This document shows positions 27,331-37,960 of a DNA stretch of 64,000 nt, in pieces. The position numbers and the translations under genes are program-made. The notes under the pieces were generated by a model. That model saw nothing but the letters and a program-made list of their open reading frames with translations, did no database searches and was not told the origin of the DNA. Positions within the stretch are counted from its first letter, which is position 1. Every line of letters starts with the position of its first letter. This DNA is from Actinernus sp. WN-2022 (taxonomy: Eukaryota > Cnidaria > Anthozoa > Actiniaria > Actinernidae), in NCBI GenBank assembly GCA_030867875.1, contig JAOWCC010000577.1, forward strand, positions 92,175,740 to 92,239,739, read 5' to 3'.

Positions 27331-27662
27331 GGCATGCGTTAATTTCTCCACTTCGGTTTCTAAAAATCCTAAACATTTTGCGCGCTTTCACTAAATACCA
27401 AACTTTTTGGTGGAAATCGCATGTTTATTTCTGAAATACAGGAAAGATAGATTTACTTAGCGCTCTCAAATTTACATTGTTAGTTTGGGATATTTATAGA
27501 CCTTAACTGCATGCTATCGTAAACAAACTTTGCTGTTAATTGAGCTACTTCCATAGGCGGGTTTATGATTAGTTTAGATAATTGATGATCGGACATATGA
27601 CTTGTGATTAAATTCTTTGCGTTAAAATTGTCAAGGGTTGGGAAGAAAGGTCACCAATTGTG

Positions 27663-27772
27663 TAGCCTGCTTGCCGGCTCTCCTGTAATTTTTTTCGGTC
27701 GTTTCTTTTCGGATTGGGTCACCTGTGGCACGCGGTCAAAATGGGGCGACAGGAGAGCCGGCAAGCAGGCTA
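27663..27772. mobile_element. MULE-like MITE, 110 bp, 9-bp TSD
   Basis: Perfect inverted ends TAGCCTGCTTGCCGGCTCTC... of about 24 bp, flanked by CCAATTGTG at 27654-27662 and 27773-27781. A 9-bp duplication is characteristic of Mutator-like elements. Confidence 0.85.
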
Positions 27773-27869
27773 CCAATTGTGCGCCCGTTGAGTTAAGACT
27801 GTTTCCGCTGCAAATTTCAATCAGCGTCCTACTCTTATTACCTTCCGAATATCTTTTTTATAGGAATTT

Positions 27870-28106
27870 CAAATTCATGATCTTCGGGTAGATCTAGGTA
27901 TTTGTCATCGTCTAATAGAATGCATTCATTCAAGATACCATTCTAGCGTTTAAATCTCCCTGTAAAATTACAAACCCCCTGGCAGAAAAATCCGATATAT
28001 CATCTTCGAGATCGGACATATAGTCTTCATTCTTCGTTTGCTCATACCGGTAGCTACTAGGACTAAAATATGCGGCGCCGAGATAATAAATGTCCTTTTC
28101 CATGTT
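27870..28106 (-). pseudogene. LINE endonuclease (APE) fragment
   Basis: On the minus strand a frame starting near 28101 (EKDIYYLGAAYFSPSSYRYE) contains FVILQGDLNARMV, the GD-x-N-A-R motif of the APE endonuclease of non-LTR retrotransposons, then a stop, then DDDKYLDLPEDHEFEIPI. The fragment lacks the rest of the element. A dead LINE remnant. Confidence 0.65.
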
Positions 28107-28278
28107 AAAGATTTACGCCATAAAATATTGTTATTATCGGTGCATAAAGCTTTCCCGTTTATAGAACTGAACTAACTGAACACCACGAAAGCATTCGCTT
28201 GAAATTCGGGGGAAATGCCGGAGGAAATGACTGTCAAAGGACAAAAGATTAAGATAAACATTTGTATTGTATACTTAC

Positions 28279-28357
28279 CTGTCAAGGCAAATGTGATACG
28301 ATCCGATCCAGGTTTTGTTGGTCGCACCATCGACTTTACAGTAGATTTCTCCATCAT
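28279..28357 (-). CDS. Candidate first coding exon of a minus-strand gene
   Basis: ATGATGGAG... encodes MMEKSTVKSMVRPTKPGSDR and continues to ITFALTG, then meets a strong donor (CAG|GTAAGTATAC) at 28278. No downstream partner exon is found with confidence. It could be a host gene start or chance. Confidence 0.35.
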
Positions 28358-28714
28358 GCTATTATTTATAAATATTCCATTAAAATTAACGTTTGCCTTT
28401 TCACACTATTGACAAATAAGCTTCTGGCTTCGGCTATTTATGTATTAACTGTACAGGAGTATTTCATTAAAAGAAATTCGATACTTCTGGTACACCAGCA
28501 AGCAAAAGTATCTACATTTTCGATCCGATACACAGCTTGGCGGATCGTATGACATTCCACAACAATCTTTTATTTGCAACTAGAAGTATTATAAGTTAAT
28601 ACAAATATGGGAAGACAAATAGTAACGATTCCAACAAGAATGGTACAGGCTATCTAGAATAGCCAGAGGCTAATCGAGCTTGTTTGAAATTGAATATTAA
28701 CCTACGATAAAGCG

Positions 28715-29230
28715 TTAGTCAAAATAAGATAAAATATCAACTACAAAATCTATGTATTTATGAAAGTTTATAAAATACTGTTCAAAGTTGTGGACTTGTC
28801 ATCTTAAAGCCATCAAAGTAATGTCACTAGCTAGTACGTATTTATCAGTCCAAGTGTGCGTTAGTCAACCATGCGATAAGATAAAATATCAACTACAAAA
28901 TCTATGTATTAAAGTTTATAAACTACTGTTCAAAGTTGTGGACTTGTCATCTTAAAACCATCAAAGTAATGTCACTAGCTAGTATTTATCAGTCAAAGTG
29001 TGCTTGAGATGAAGTGCTTGCCAAACAGTTAAGAAGCCTCTTGTTTTAAATTGAATATTAACCTACGATAACTGAAGCGTTAGTCAACCATGCGATAAGA
29101 TAAAATATCAACTACAAAATCTATGTATTAAAGTTTATAAACTAACTGTTCAAAGTTGTGGACTTGTGGTCATCTTAAAGCCATCAAAGTAATGTCACTA
29201 GCTAGTATCTCAGTATCAGTCCAAGTGTGC
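28715..29230. repeat. Tandem triplication, about 150-200 bp units
   Basis: Three copies (about 28715-28860, 28870-29010, 29085-29235) of a segment reading 'gataagataaaatatcaactacaaaatctatgtatt...gttcaaagttgtggacttg...catcaaagtaatgtcactagctagta'. They lie just 3' of the minus-strand gene at 29322 and may form part of its 3' UTR or flank. Confidence 0.8.
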
Positions 29231-29321
29231 TTGAGATGAGGTGCTTGTGTGTACAGACTCTTTGCATGACTCCCAGAAACGCTTGCAAGCACTTAACTTC
29301 AGTCTCCAAAGGCAAACTGTT

Positions 29322-29729
29322 TTAATACCTCATCGGTTGTGGTTGTGGCGGATAATAAGGCGGTGGACAGTATTGCTGGGGATGTACAGCCGCCTGTTGT
29401 GTGCTCGTTGAGGTTGTGACTGCAGTAGAAGCGAACTGCTGATATGGCGGTTGCTGAACAATAATAGTTCCAGGCGGTCCGTAGCGATAGTACGGACAGC
29501 AAGCGCAACAGCAGCATGCAATTATCCCTCCAACTATGCCGACAACCACTGCAACCGAAACAACGATGCCAGCGATAACTCCTCCTGTGGTTGGGCAATC
29601 GTCGCTATACGAGTAGCATTGGTTGTCCCCACAGCACCTGCCGATTATACAATCGGAGTCTTCATAACAGGACTCAGAAAAAGTGACAAAAAGCACAAGA
29701 ATCACAACTATCACTAGCTTTGTCGCCAT
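29322..29729 (-). CDS. Small Cys/Tyr-rich single-pass membrane protein (CYYR1/Shisa-like)
   Basis: ATG 29729 gives 135 aa; the frame is open for 26 more codons upstream but MATKLVIVVILVLFVTFSES is a clear signal peptide. Then a short Cys-rich ectodomain (CYEDSDCIIGRCCGDNQCYS), one membrane span (IAGIVVSVAVVVGIVGGIIA) followed by a run of juxtamembrane Cys, and a Pro/Gln/Tyr-rich tail with several PPY and PYY motifs that could bind WW domains. The layout matches the Shisa and CYYR1-type single-pass proteins; exact orthology is uncertain. It appears to be intronless over this length. A likely cell-surface or endomembrane adaptor of the host. Confidence 0.65.
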   Translation of the reverse strand: MATKLVIVVILVLFVTFSESCYEDSDCIIGRCCGDNQCYSYSDDCPTTGGVIAGIVVSVAVVVGIVGGIIACCCCACCPYYRYGPPGTIIVQQPPYQQFASTAVTTSTSTQQAAVHPQQYCPPPYYPPQPQPMRY

Positions 29730-30080
29730 GTTTCGTTTCTTGTTTCCTGTTTCCTGGAACTGAAGCACCATCAGAACCAGGTGATCTCGCGAATTCCCGT
29801 TAGCCAATCAAATTGCGAATCGCGTTTCCAAGAAAAGAATCAATCCCATACAACCCTGCGTGCTTAGTTTTCTTGTTTGTTTGATAAAAAAAACATGGCG
29901 GCCTTAACACGTGCGTGTGTCAACTCTAATAGCTGATTAATTTTATGTACTTTGGAAGACATTACCAGTCAAACAGAAATGAAATTTATCTATCATGGAT
30001 TCTACCTTGTTACAGAAGTTTATTCTTCGTGACTATCAGTATCGGCGGAAGAAGCATGGCCCAAACGTTTACGAAGCTTG

Positions 30081-33000
30081 CTACGAAAAGCCCTCCGGCT
30101 CGATCCCTTGAAACATTTTGACCACAAACGGAATATCTTCCTGACTTCGAGGATCTTGAGCAACTTCAAGAATGGCCAGTTGGGCAGCACGAACCAATGT
30201 TGGGTCCTTTAGGATCGGCAACCTTTCGTGAGGATCTTCCCGAACAAAAGGAACAAAATGTAGATAGTTGTCCAACAAAGAGGTTTGCAGAACACATGCC
30301 AGTACTTAATTGACAATGACATTGGACAGTTTTTCCAGTAGTTTCAACAAAGTGATCACAATTCTGTTGTTTGGGGTTGAACCTGATTGTGAAAGCCAAC
30401 TGGTCTCGGAATCCCACTTGTTCGGAGACACTTAAAACTTTCTCGCGGTTGCCTTCTGTTCTTACCTTGATTTTTCGTTCAAACTGTGTGAGATTACAAA
30501 CATCAGCAGAGAGATTTATTTGGAAATGCTCATCCCCATCACATGGTTGAAAAAGAAACGGATTCGGCGACGTTCTGATGAGTTAATGGCTTGATATTCT
30601 ATTACAAACTTGATATTCTATTACAAACACGTAAACATAAGTTCAGGATTTAACGAATAATAAGTCAGTTCATTTGAAAACACCTACCGATTTTTTTCTT
30701 CAGTCGCTTAGCATAATTCTCATCATCATCTTGGTCATTCAGAGGGTGCTGTCGTTTCAGGGATACCTTTGCATCTGATGACCTCATCATGCTGTCTTCT
30801 GTCAGCTATTCGACATAACTCATTATGAAAAAGCTGGAGAGAATTAACTTCTGATATTCTATGGAGCTTGTAGTGCCCTGCCTACCCCCACTGAATAAAA
30901 AGGTACCCTGCTTGGCATATTTGTGGGCTGTTTCCATTACTGCATCAGAGAAGTTGCTGAATTTAAGTGGCACACCAATCAATTCACCATCTTTCCTGGC
31001 CTTGTCAATGTAGTATGAGGTGTAGACAACAATCTGCTTAATCGATGGGGTGACACAGCTTGTACCAAAAATTACAACAAATTGAAAGCTAAGAAGTAGT
31101 CGAGCAGTGCATTCAAATTGGCAGCCAGTAAGCAAGGAAGATGTGTTGAGTAAAGTATGATAGATAGAACTAATGCCACTAGTGAAGCTTCTTAAAATGT
31201 CAAGAACAAGTCCAGTGAACCCAGCTTCAGCAAGAATAACAGGCATCTTCTCTCCAAAAGCCAAAACTCAAATTTCATCAAATTTTATGGAAGTCTTCTT
31301 TGTTATCAGTTCTAGCAAGTGTTGACAGTGCATTGTAGAATGGTTTAGAGGAGTCCAGAAGCCCTTAGTGAAAAGTATAGAACCTTTATCATTTTACAAC
31401 CAACCTATTCCTTCCTTAAATCTAGGATAAACATTAAACAGATCCATGGGTAGATTTTTTTCAACCCGAGTCCAGTTGTTTCAGGAAAGGTTAACTTTAT
31501 TCCTAGGACAACCTTAAATACATGTATGTAATAATTATTTAGCTGTACATTTTAACCTTGGGTTAGCAATTTATCTCTGGGGTAATGCTCACCCTTGCTT
31601 CAAAAAACTGGGCTCAGGGTTTTATAGGCACTCTTGACACAAACAATTTTTGGATGTTTTAATGAAAGGTCTACTCTTTAAGCTATTCTCCATGTAACCA
31701 AATATTCTCACCTCGAGAGCAGAATTTTGCATAATTTTATCCTGTAGCCAATTCAATGAAACATTTACAGTCTTGTATATGTAGTTTCAATAACAATTCT
31801 GGCTAGTATTGTTTTCTGGCATGAAAACAATGGCCAGATTTGTAAAGTACAACTGTAAATGTTTATTGAATTTACCCCTGGATTTAATTATTGGTAAAAC
31901 TTGTTACCTTACTGTATTCGTAATATTAAAACTGACTTACCAGTAGCACATTGACCAATGCATCCAGTAATAATTATTGATTCTGCTGACCAAAAAGCAA
32001 GATGTGCTGCTCCAGGAAAGTAGTCAACCAGATTAGCACCAACAAAATTTTCATGACCAGGATTGCCAAGGTGGGACTTTGCAAATTCATGCCTGTTCTG
32101 AACATTGTCAACCCTCCCACTTAACCAAGCCCCATATTTATCAGCCAGTTCCTAAGCATCTTGAACTGTCCATACAGGGCCAGTACTAACAAGAGTCATG
32201 TCCCCTAACTGGTTACTGTGCTCTGGGGCATCACAGATTGGATATGTTAACATTGCAGAACTGTTACCGGTGTCAAGCCTTCTTTGCTTTCCATCTGCAC
32301 TGCATCTTGTATAGATCTTGATGGGCTCTATCTGATTTGGGGGTTTGACTGCATCAAGGTTTTCAATCTGTTCGTACACACCCTTGAAACACATACTTAG
32401 TGTATCATAGTCATCCTGTCCCAGATAAGCCCCACATGTTACAACAAGACTTTGCAAGTTGAATGGTTCCACAACTTTTAGTCTGGATGTTGTGATGCCA
32501 GTGGAAAAACGAGACAATTTCAACCATGGGGCAAAGTCAGTGAACTGGTATACTATCAATGCTCCCTTGGGAAAAGTAATGGCATTCTGCATTCCTGACC
32601 TGGAAAGCAAGTAGTCTAAGTATTTGGCCACATTAACAGTAGCTACAACAATCCCATTACTTTTTTCCTCAAATGTAAGGCCTACCTGTGTACTCAATTC
32701 TTCCTTCTTTGCATTTAGACATTTCACAATGACATCTTTTTGGGGGAAGATATTAATCCCCAACACTTCAGAAATCTTTTTCCCCCATTTATTTCATAAA
32801 ATGTCTTGTGTATCCCTTTGGCTGATACACAGTGACCCCACAAGCCCACAGGCAAAATCTAAACTTTTTCCTTTGTGTTTTTCATACACCATTGGCATAA
32901 GAATGTCCTTAAAAAGTAACTGTTCATTCTCTCCTTTTAAGATGATTCACACACGAGATGCTTGTTTTTTTGCACAAAAGCCATCACTTGCTTGTTATCA

Positions 33001-33454
33001 CCACTATGACAGTTGCATGAAGATGGCTTACTGGTTGGGCTTTCGTTAAAAAAAGGGACTGCTAGTTCGGGATACAAGAAGTAATGTGGCGAACCTGTAG
33101 CCCTCTTGAAGTGTTAGCACTTTCAAGCAAAAACTCACATGGTTTGACTAATTTACTCAAACGAGGCAAACAATGTTTCTTAAGTTCTTCAGCAGATAAC
33201 TCGGCAATAAATGCTTTAGCCCTGGATGAACGGCTACTAGGGGGGCAAGTTTTTCATGAAAACATGCAGAAATCACCTCCGAAGCACTCGATCTCTCTCG
33301 GTCTTCCCCGGGGTCTTATTTTCACATTTTCGGGCTTATGTGAAGGAATTTCACGATAATGACGAAGAAGATTACTGTAGCTGTTTGAAGAATGGCAACA
33401 AGTAGAGTATTCACACGGCAAACGCTGCACGCACCCAGTTATATTATCGGCCAT
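30081..33454 (-). pseudogene. Decayed multi-exon gene of unknown cnidarian family
   Basis: Reads on the minus strand from ATG 33454: a C2H2-like start (CEYSTCCHSSNSYSNLLRHY) and GRPREIECFGGDF, then stops near 33060-32960, then a long open part at 32766-32152 (PKGALIVYQFTDFAPWLKLS, IKIYTRCSADGKQRRLDTGN). One TAG near 32152 is followed by further coding-like sequence to a donor (CTACTG|GTAAGT) at about 31941. More parts lie at 31264-30806 (KQIVVYTSYYIDKARKDGEL) and 30278-30081 (LLDNYLHFVPFVREDPHERL). I recall proteins of this style from repeated cnidarian families but know no function. In-frame stops and a frameshift near 30290 suggest decay, though exon limits are unsure. Confidence 0.45.
31478..31612. 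mobile_element. Diverged MITE (AAGGTTAAC ends)
   Basis: Ends resemble those of the MITE at 58981-59121: 'agttgtttcaggaaaggttaac' and 'cacccttgcttcaaaaaactggg', with internal 'ggttagc' and 'ggtaa' units. An older copy of the same family. Confidence 0.45.
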
Positions 33455-34550
33455 ATCAACTGAACTACATCAAATTGCCGTCTCCCATGATTTTTAAATA
33501 CCCGGCCCTAGGCAAAGCTTAGCTAGATGTAGATATTGACAGCTACTGAGCTAGGCCGGATCAACATAACAACGTTCCCGCCAAAACATAAAAATCGACA
33601 CAAGTAATAAAATAAGCTGATTTAATACCATAAACATCAAGACATATAAAGTTGATTATTGTTCAAACCTCAATGAAGAATGTGTCCGGTTATTTGGTCC
33701 AAAACAACTCCGATTCGGTTGCAAAATGCCATGCTGTTGAATGTTGTTCCGTCTCCGAGCCTGAGCCAAATCACAAACACTCGGGAGAATTCGTCGATTT
33801 TGCCAAGTCACAGTGTATATATATATACCAAACGCTATAATTATACAGAATATATCTTTACACGTGTCTTTCCTTTTAAAGCAATGCACTTTCTACTTCA
33901 AGAAATAGCTCTAAAAAGGCATCTAAAGTCGAACCCCTTTCATAATGGCCGCCAGATTTTCATGCTTGTAAGCGCGCAGTCATGTTAGGGATTGATTCTT
34001 TTTTCGGTCACGGAAATCATGCATTGCGCGCTTTCCGAGATCACCTGGAATGTAACACGTGATTAGTGTACTACTGCTTGATTGGTTGTCACATCCACTG
34101 AGTCAGAATCGCGTGCATCGTTTCCTTGAGCATTGTATGGGTTTTTTCACGCATGATAAATTCTCGGTGGGCACGTGACGTCATCATAATTCTAAAATCT
34201 AAACTATATGATCTATAAAGCTGTCCTTTTGATATGATTAAGATATCGGTAATCTCAGTATTCTTCGAAAACTTCACGTCGATACGGTGATTCGTTTTAG
34301 AGTTACAGTATTTTGAATTTTGTGACAGCCCAGCTCAGCGTGTTTCCTAAATGTCATGAAAATCAATATATTTCTGACATTAAAAATGTTAAGACTTGAT
34401 TAACTTTAAAAGTGATATCCTAAAGTGTTTTGAAGTGAACGCTAATCATATTGATGGGAAAAACAGCTTTATTTGTAGAGTACGTTTTCGGCCGCCATCT
34501 TGGTGTACCAAACTGTACATCAACATGGCCGCCGCATACTAAGGGAGTAA
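33455..34550. other. Non-coding stretch
   Basis: No gene recognised. Only short frames, low GC. It contains GGCCGCCAT-type motifs near 33943, 34490 and 34525 that also occur in repeats farther right. Confidence 0.4.
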
Positions 34551-35079
34551 GGGACGTCGACATATTCGAAATGCCCCGCTTAACGCACAACGGACGTTTA
34601 GGGGGGGGGAGGGGGTAAGGGCATGGACGTTAGTGTGGGGCATTTAGAACAAACACTTTTTCATCAATAGAAGTACACTTTTTAATCAAAACGTTTCTAG
34701 TCAGCTAGATCTACATTAGAGCGCAATTTCTGTTGAATTTCCCGGAAATTTCAACAAGGTCGTTTGATTAGAAGTATCATGAAATACCTCAAACCTCCAG
34801 GTAAGTGAAACTCAGTTTTATAGTCGTGTCCGAATGGGTATTTTAGTCAAGATCCGAAATGAGCTCGTACGGGAATTCGAGGTACTGACTGACTGTACAG
34901 TTGCAGCTATTAAAGCTTTAAGCTTGTTTTATACTTTGTTTATAAGTGAACTCCCGTGTATTTCATTACTGTTTTTTCTGACCCAAAAAAAGCATAAAAC
35001 AATGGGTGGACGTTTATAAGGGGGAGGGGGGGAGGGGGTCTGACCTTAACGTGGGCATTTCGAATATGTCGACGGCCCC
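34551..35079. mobile_element. Harbinger-like MITE, TAA target duplication
   Basis: Inverted ends with common core CGTCGACATATTCGAAATGCC (34554-34574 and 35053-35073), with GGGA and GGGG variants at the tips. TAA stands at 34548-34550 and 35080-35082. Two G-rich stretches (GGGGGGGGAGGGGG and GGGGGAGGGGGGGAGGGGG) are inside. 529 bp, no coding capacity. Confidence 0.7.
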
Positions 35080-35082
35080 TAA

Positions 35083-36307
35083 CTACACTAAATTGTTCGA
35101 ATATTATTTGTCCGACAGCTCAGTTACAAAGTACTCTATTACTCTAAAATTTCGGTCATTTCTACGTTTTTACCTGCTCTATACACAACATCAAAAATAT
35201 TTTACTAATATCAGTTTTTTCCTCGAGGCAATTTTTTTGTGAGGTCAGTGCATGCACGTAATCTATAGAGGATATTACATGGCCGCTTGCAATTGTAGAT
35301 ACGGATTTTATCTTCTCGCGTTGATGAAATATCTTACGAGTGAGCACAGCGAACGAGACGTCATGAAATACCAGTTTCAATCTCTTACTAAAAAGGCTAG
35401 AAATTTTCACGTGTGAAGATATCACTTTTGAGAAAGAAATATACACTGGTATTTCATCGAAAGTTATATCTTAAAGGCCTGATCATTATCAACAGAAGAT
35501 ACATTAATATGGAAATCTCTTGAACAAAAAAATCTTTTTCTCAACAGTGCGCGCAATCTCATCCAGAACGCATGCACGTTTACATCGAAAGACGAAAGAA
35601 GGGCAGAAATATAGTGAGAGGAAGGCATGTGGATCTGGCAGAGTACGTCATAGCGTGTGTTGGGTAGTGCCATGCAACGTGTTTAGAGTATGAAAGACCG
35701 GGCTTAAAGTGCATACGAAACGAAAATTAAGTTGATCTAATTTTAAAATGCTTTAGAAATGAGGAATAATGACATTTTCCGTTTGAGATGACCTATGACG
35801 TCACGTTGGTTGCACAGCCTGGAGACAAATCACAAAATGAGGAATATTACTGAAACTTTTATGGAAAATACACAATGTGCCGAATTATGATGTTGCCATG
35901 GAAACTGTCATGATCCCACGCACCTTTCGCCTTGAACATAAAATTCCAATTTCTCTCCTTGTTAACACAAAATATTAAGTTGCTTAAACTACTCAAATAC
36001 AATGCCTACATTGTTCCAAATCTTATTTTGGACCCACACCAAAAAAATGGACATGTACTATAAAGGAGAAAAGACCCTCTCCTTTCTCGCCCTTTGGAAT
36101 TCGAAATTTGAATTTCAAATTCAGAACAGTGAAGCAAGAAAAGCAAGTAATGAATAGAGCAGAAAAGACATGAAAATAAATTGACAATTAAAGAAGTGTT
36201 GGTTCGGTGCCTCATTTTAGCAGGATGCCCCCAAACCCCCTAGCACCTGTTGCACTGTATGGTTGTTTTAGCCCTACCACTTTTCAGGGTCCTCCTCGGT
36301 CCCTGTA
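35083..36307. other. Non-coding stretch
   Basis: No gene recognised. The 22-bp stretch at 35989-36010 is repeated exactly at 46005-46026 just before the scaffold gap. Confidence 0.4.
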
Positions 36308-36651
36308 CCATGGTAATACTCTAGGCCCCAGGTTCATTCAATGAGGAAAATAAATTTCCTAATTTACCCTTTGTCAAACACATTATTTCTGCTGTGGGCA
36401 TATCAGAAGGTTTGGAATAGTGTAAGCATTGTATGCGAGTGGCTTAAAGTAAATTATTTTGTGTAACAGTCATAAAAACTACAATTTTACGTTCAAGGTG
36501 AAAGGAGCCTGGGACCTAGAGTGTTACCATAGTAACATCTTAGTTTGCATAATGATGTGCGTTTTCCCTAGTACCATACGTGTGCATTTAAGTTATCAGT
36601 GAAAACAGCAGATAAAGTTAAAAATTAGTCTGTACAAGGAATGAGCACACT
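36308..36651 (+). repeat. Duplicated segment, copy B left part
   Basis: Matches 23741-24081. Interrupted at GCACACT (36645-36651) by the nested element, and resumes with GCACACT at 43175-43181. Confidence 0.85.
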
Positions 36652-36696
36652 CAGGAGCCCATTACCAGGAGCGTTCCTCTGTTATGGGTTGGGTCC

Positions 36697-36980
36697 CCAG
36701 CACAGGAGTAGATGAGGCTATTTTTAGATTCGAAATCCCACGAAAAGAGGTTGCCGCCATGTTGATGCCCTTAAACAATAGATTCCTCGTTAGCTTCTTT
36801 TGTTGGGGCACCAACATTTGAATCTCTGGGGATTGAGTGAAAACCAGCAATTCGAATTCCCGCGTTGAAAGTGAGAAGAATGATAATGAATAGCTATCTG
36901 ATTGGCTAAGAATAGCCTACCTTTGTTCTTTTTCGCGCGAAACGCAATGCTAAAAATAGCCTCATCTACCTCTGTGCTGG
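36697..36980. mobile_element. MITE, 284 bp (TIR CCAGCACAG...GATGAGGC)
   Basis: Near-perfect inverted ends: left CCAGCACAGGAGTAGATGAG, right the complement with one or two changes, each extended by CTATTTTTAG. No coding capacity. Target duplication not clear. Confidence 0.7.
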
Positions 36981-36998
36981 CCCCCTTACCAAAATTTT

Positions 36999-37960
36999 CA
37001 TATGGCCCATATATGGGCCAAATATGGAAATAATATGGGACAAAATATGGGCAAAATATGGATATTATATGGATATTATGTGGCCACATTAAACCCACAT
37101 ATGTGGCCACGTTAAACCCACATTCCAAATTCAGCAGAATTTATGAGACCCATATAAAGGCCACATACTTTACATATATGGCCCATATAACCCATGTATG
37201 GGCCTACTACGTATTTGGTTGATTCCCATAGTTTGCCCATATATCGGGATATATGGCCCATATATGGCCCATATATTTATTATATGTGGGCCATACATGG
37301 GTAAGATAATAAATGATGTGGAAATCACCCAAAACACATTAGGCCCATATATGGGAATTATATGGCCCACATATGGCCCACATATAAAAATATATGTGGC
37401 CCATACATGGGCCACATAACCCACATATGTGGCCACATTAAACCCACATATCTAAATTCAGTAGAATTTATGAGACCCATATAAAGGCCACATACTTTCC
37501 ATATATGGCCCATATAACCCATGTATGGGCCTACTACGTATTTGGTTGATTCCCATAGTTTGCCCATATATCGGGATATATGGCCCATATATGGCCCGTA
37601 TATTTATTATATGTGGGCCATACATGGGTAAGATAATAAATGATGTGGAAATCACCCAAAACACATTAGGCCCATACATGGGAATTATATGGCCCACATA
37701 TGGCCCACATATAAAAATATATGTGGCCCATACATGGGCCACATAATACACATATATGGGCCTACTATGGGAATTAACCAAATACGTAGTAGGCCCATAT
37801 ATGGGTAATATGTGGACGTTATATGGGTTAAAAATATGTGGCCATATTTACCGCATATATCGGCTTGATATGGAATCAACTATATACAGTATAGGTCCAT
37901 GCATGACTGTTGTAGGCCCATATTATTATCCCTTATATATGGGCCTAAAATGGGGATCAA
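36999..37960. repeat. Left satellite, about 327-bp units
   Basis: Two near-identical units (about 37092-37420 and 37421-37745) plus parts, built of CCCATATATGGG, GGCCACAT and GGCCCATA palindromic words. Open frames of 70-107 aa in both strands are by-products of the repeat. Confidence 0.85.

Noticed and set aside
37170..37781. Open frames of 73-107 codons rich in Tyr-Gly-Pro
   Set aside because: Present on both strands of the CCCATATATGGG satellite; not genes.
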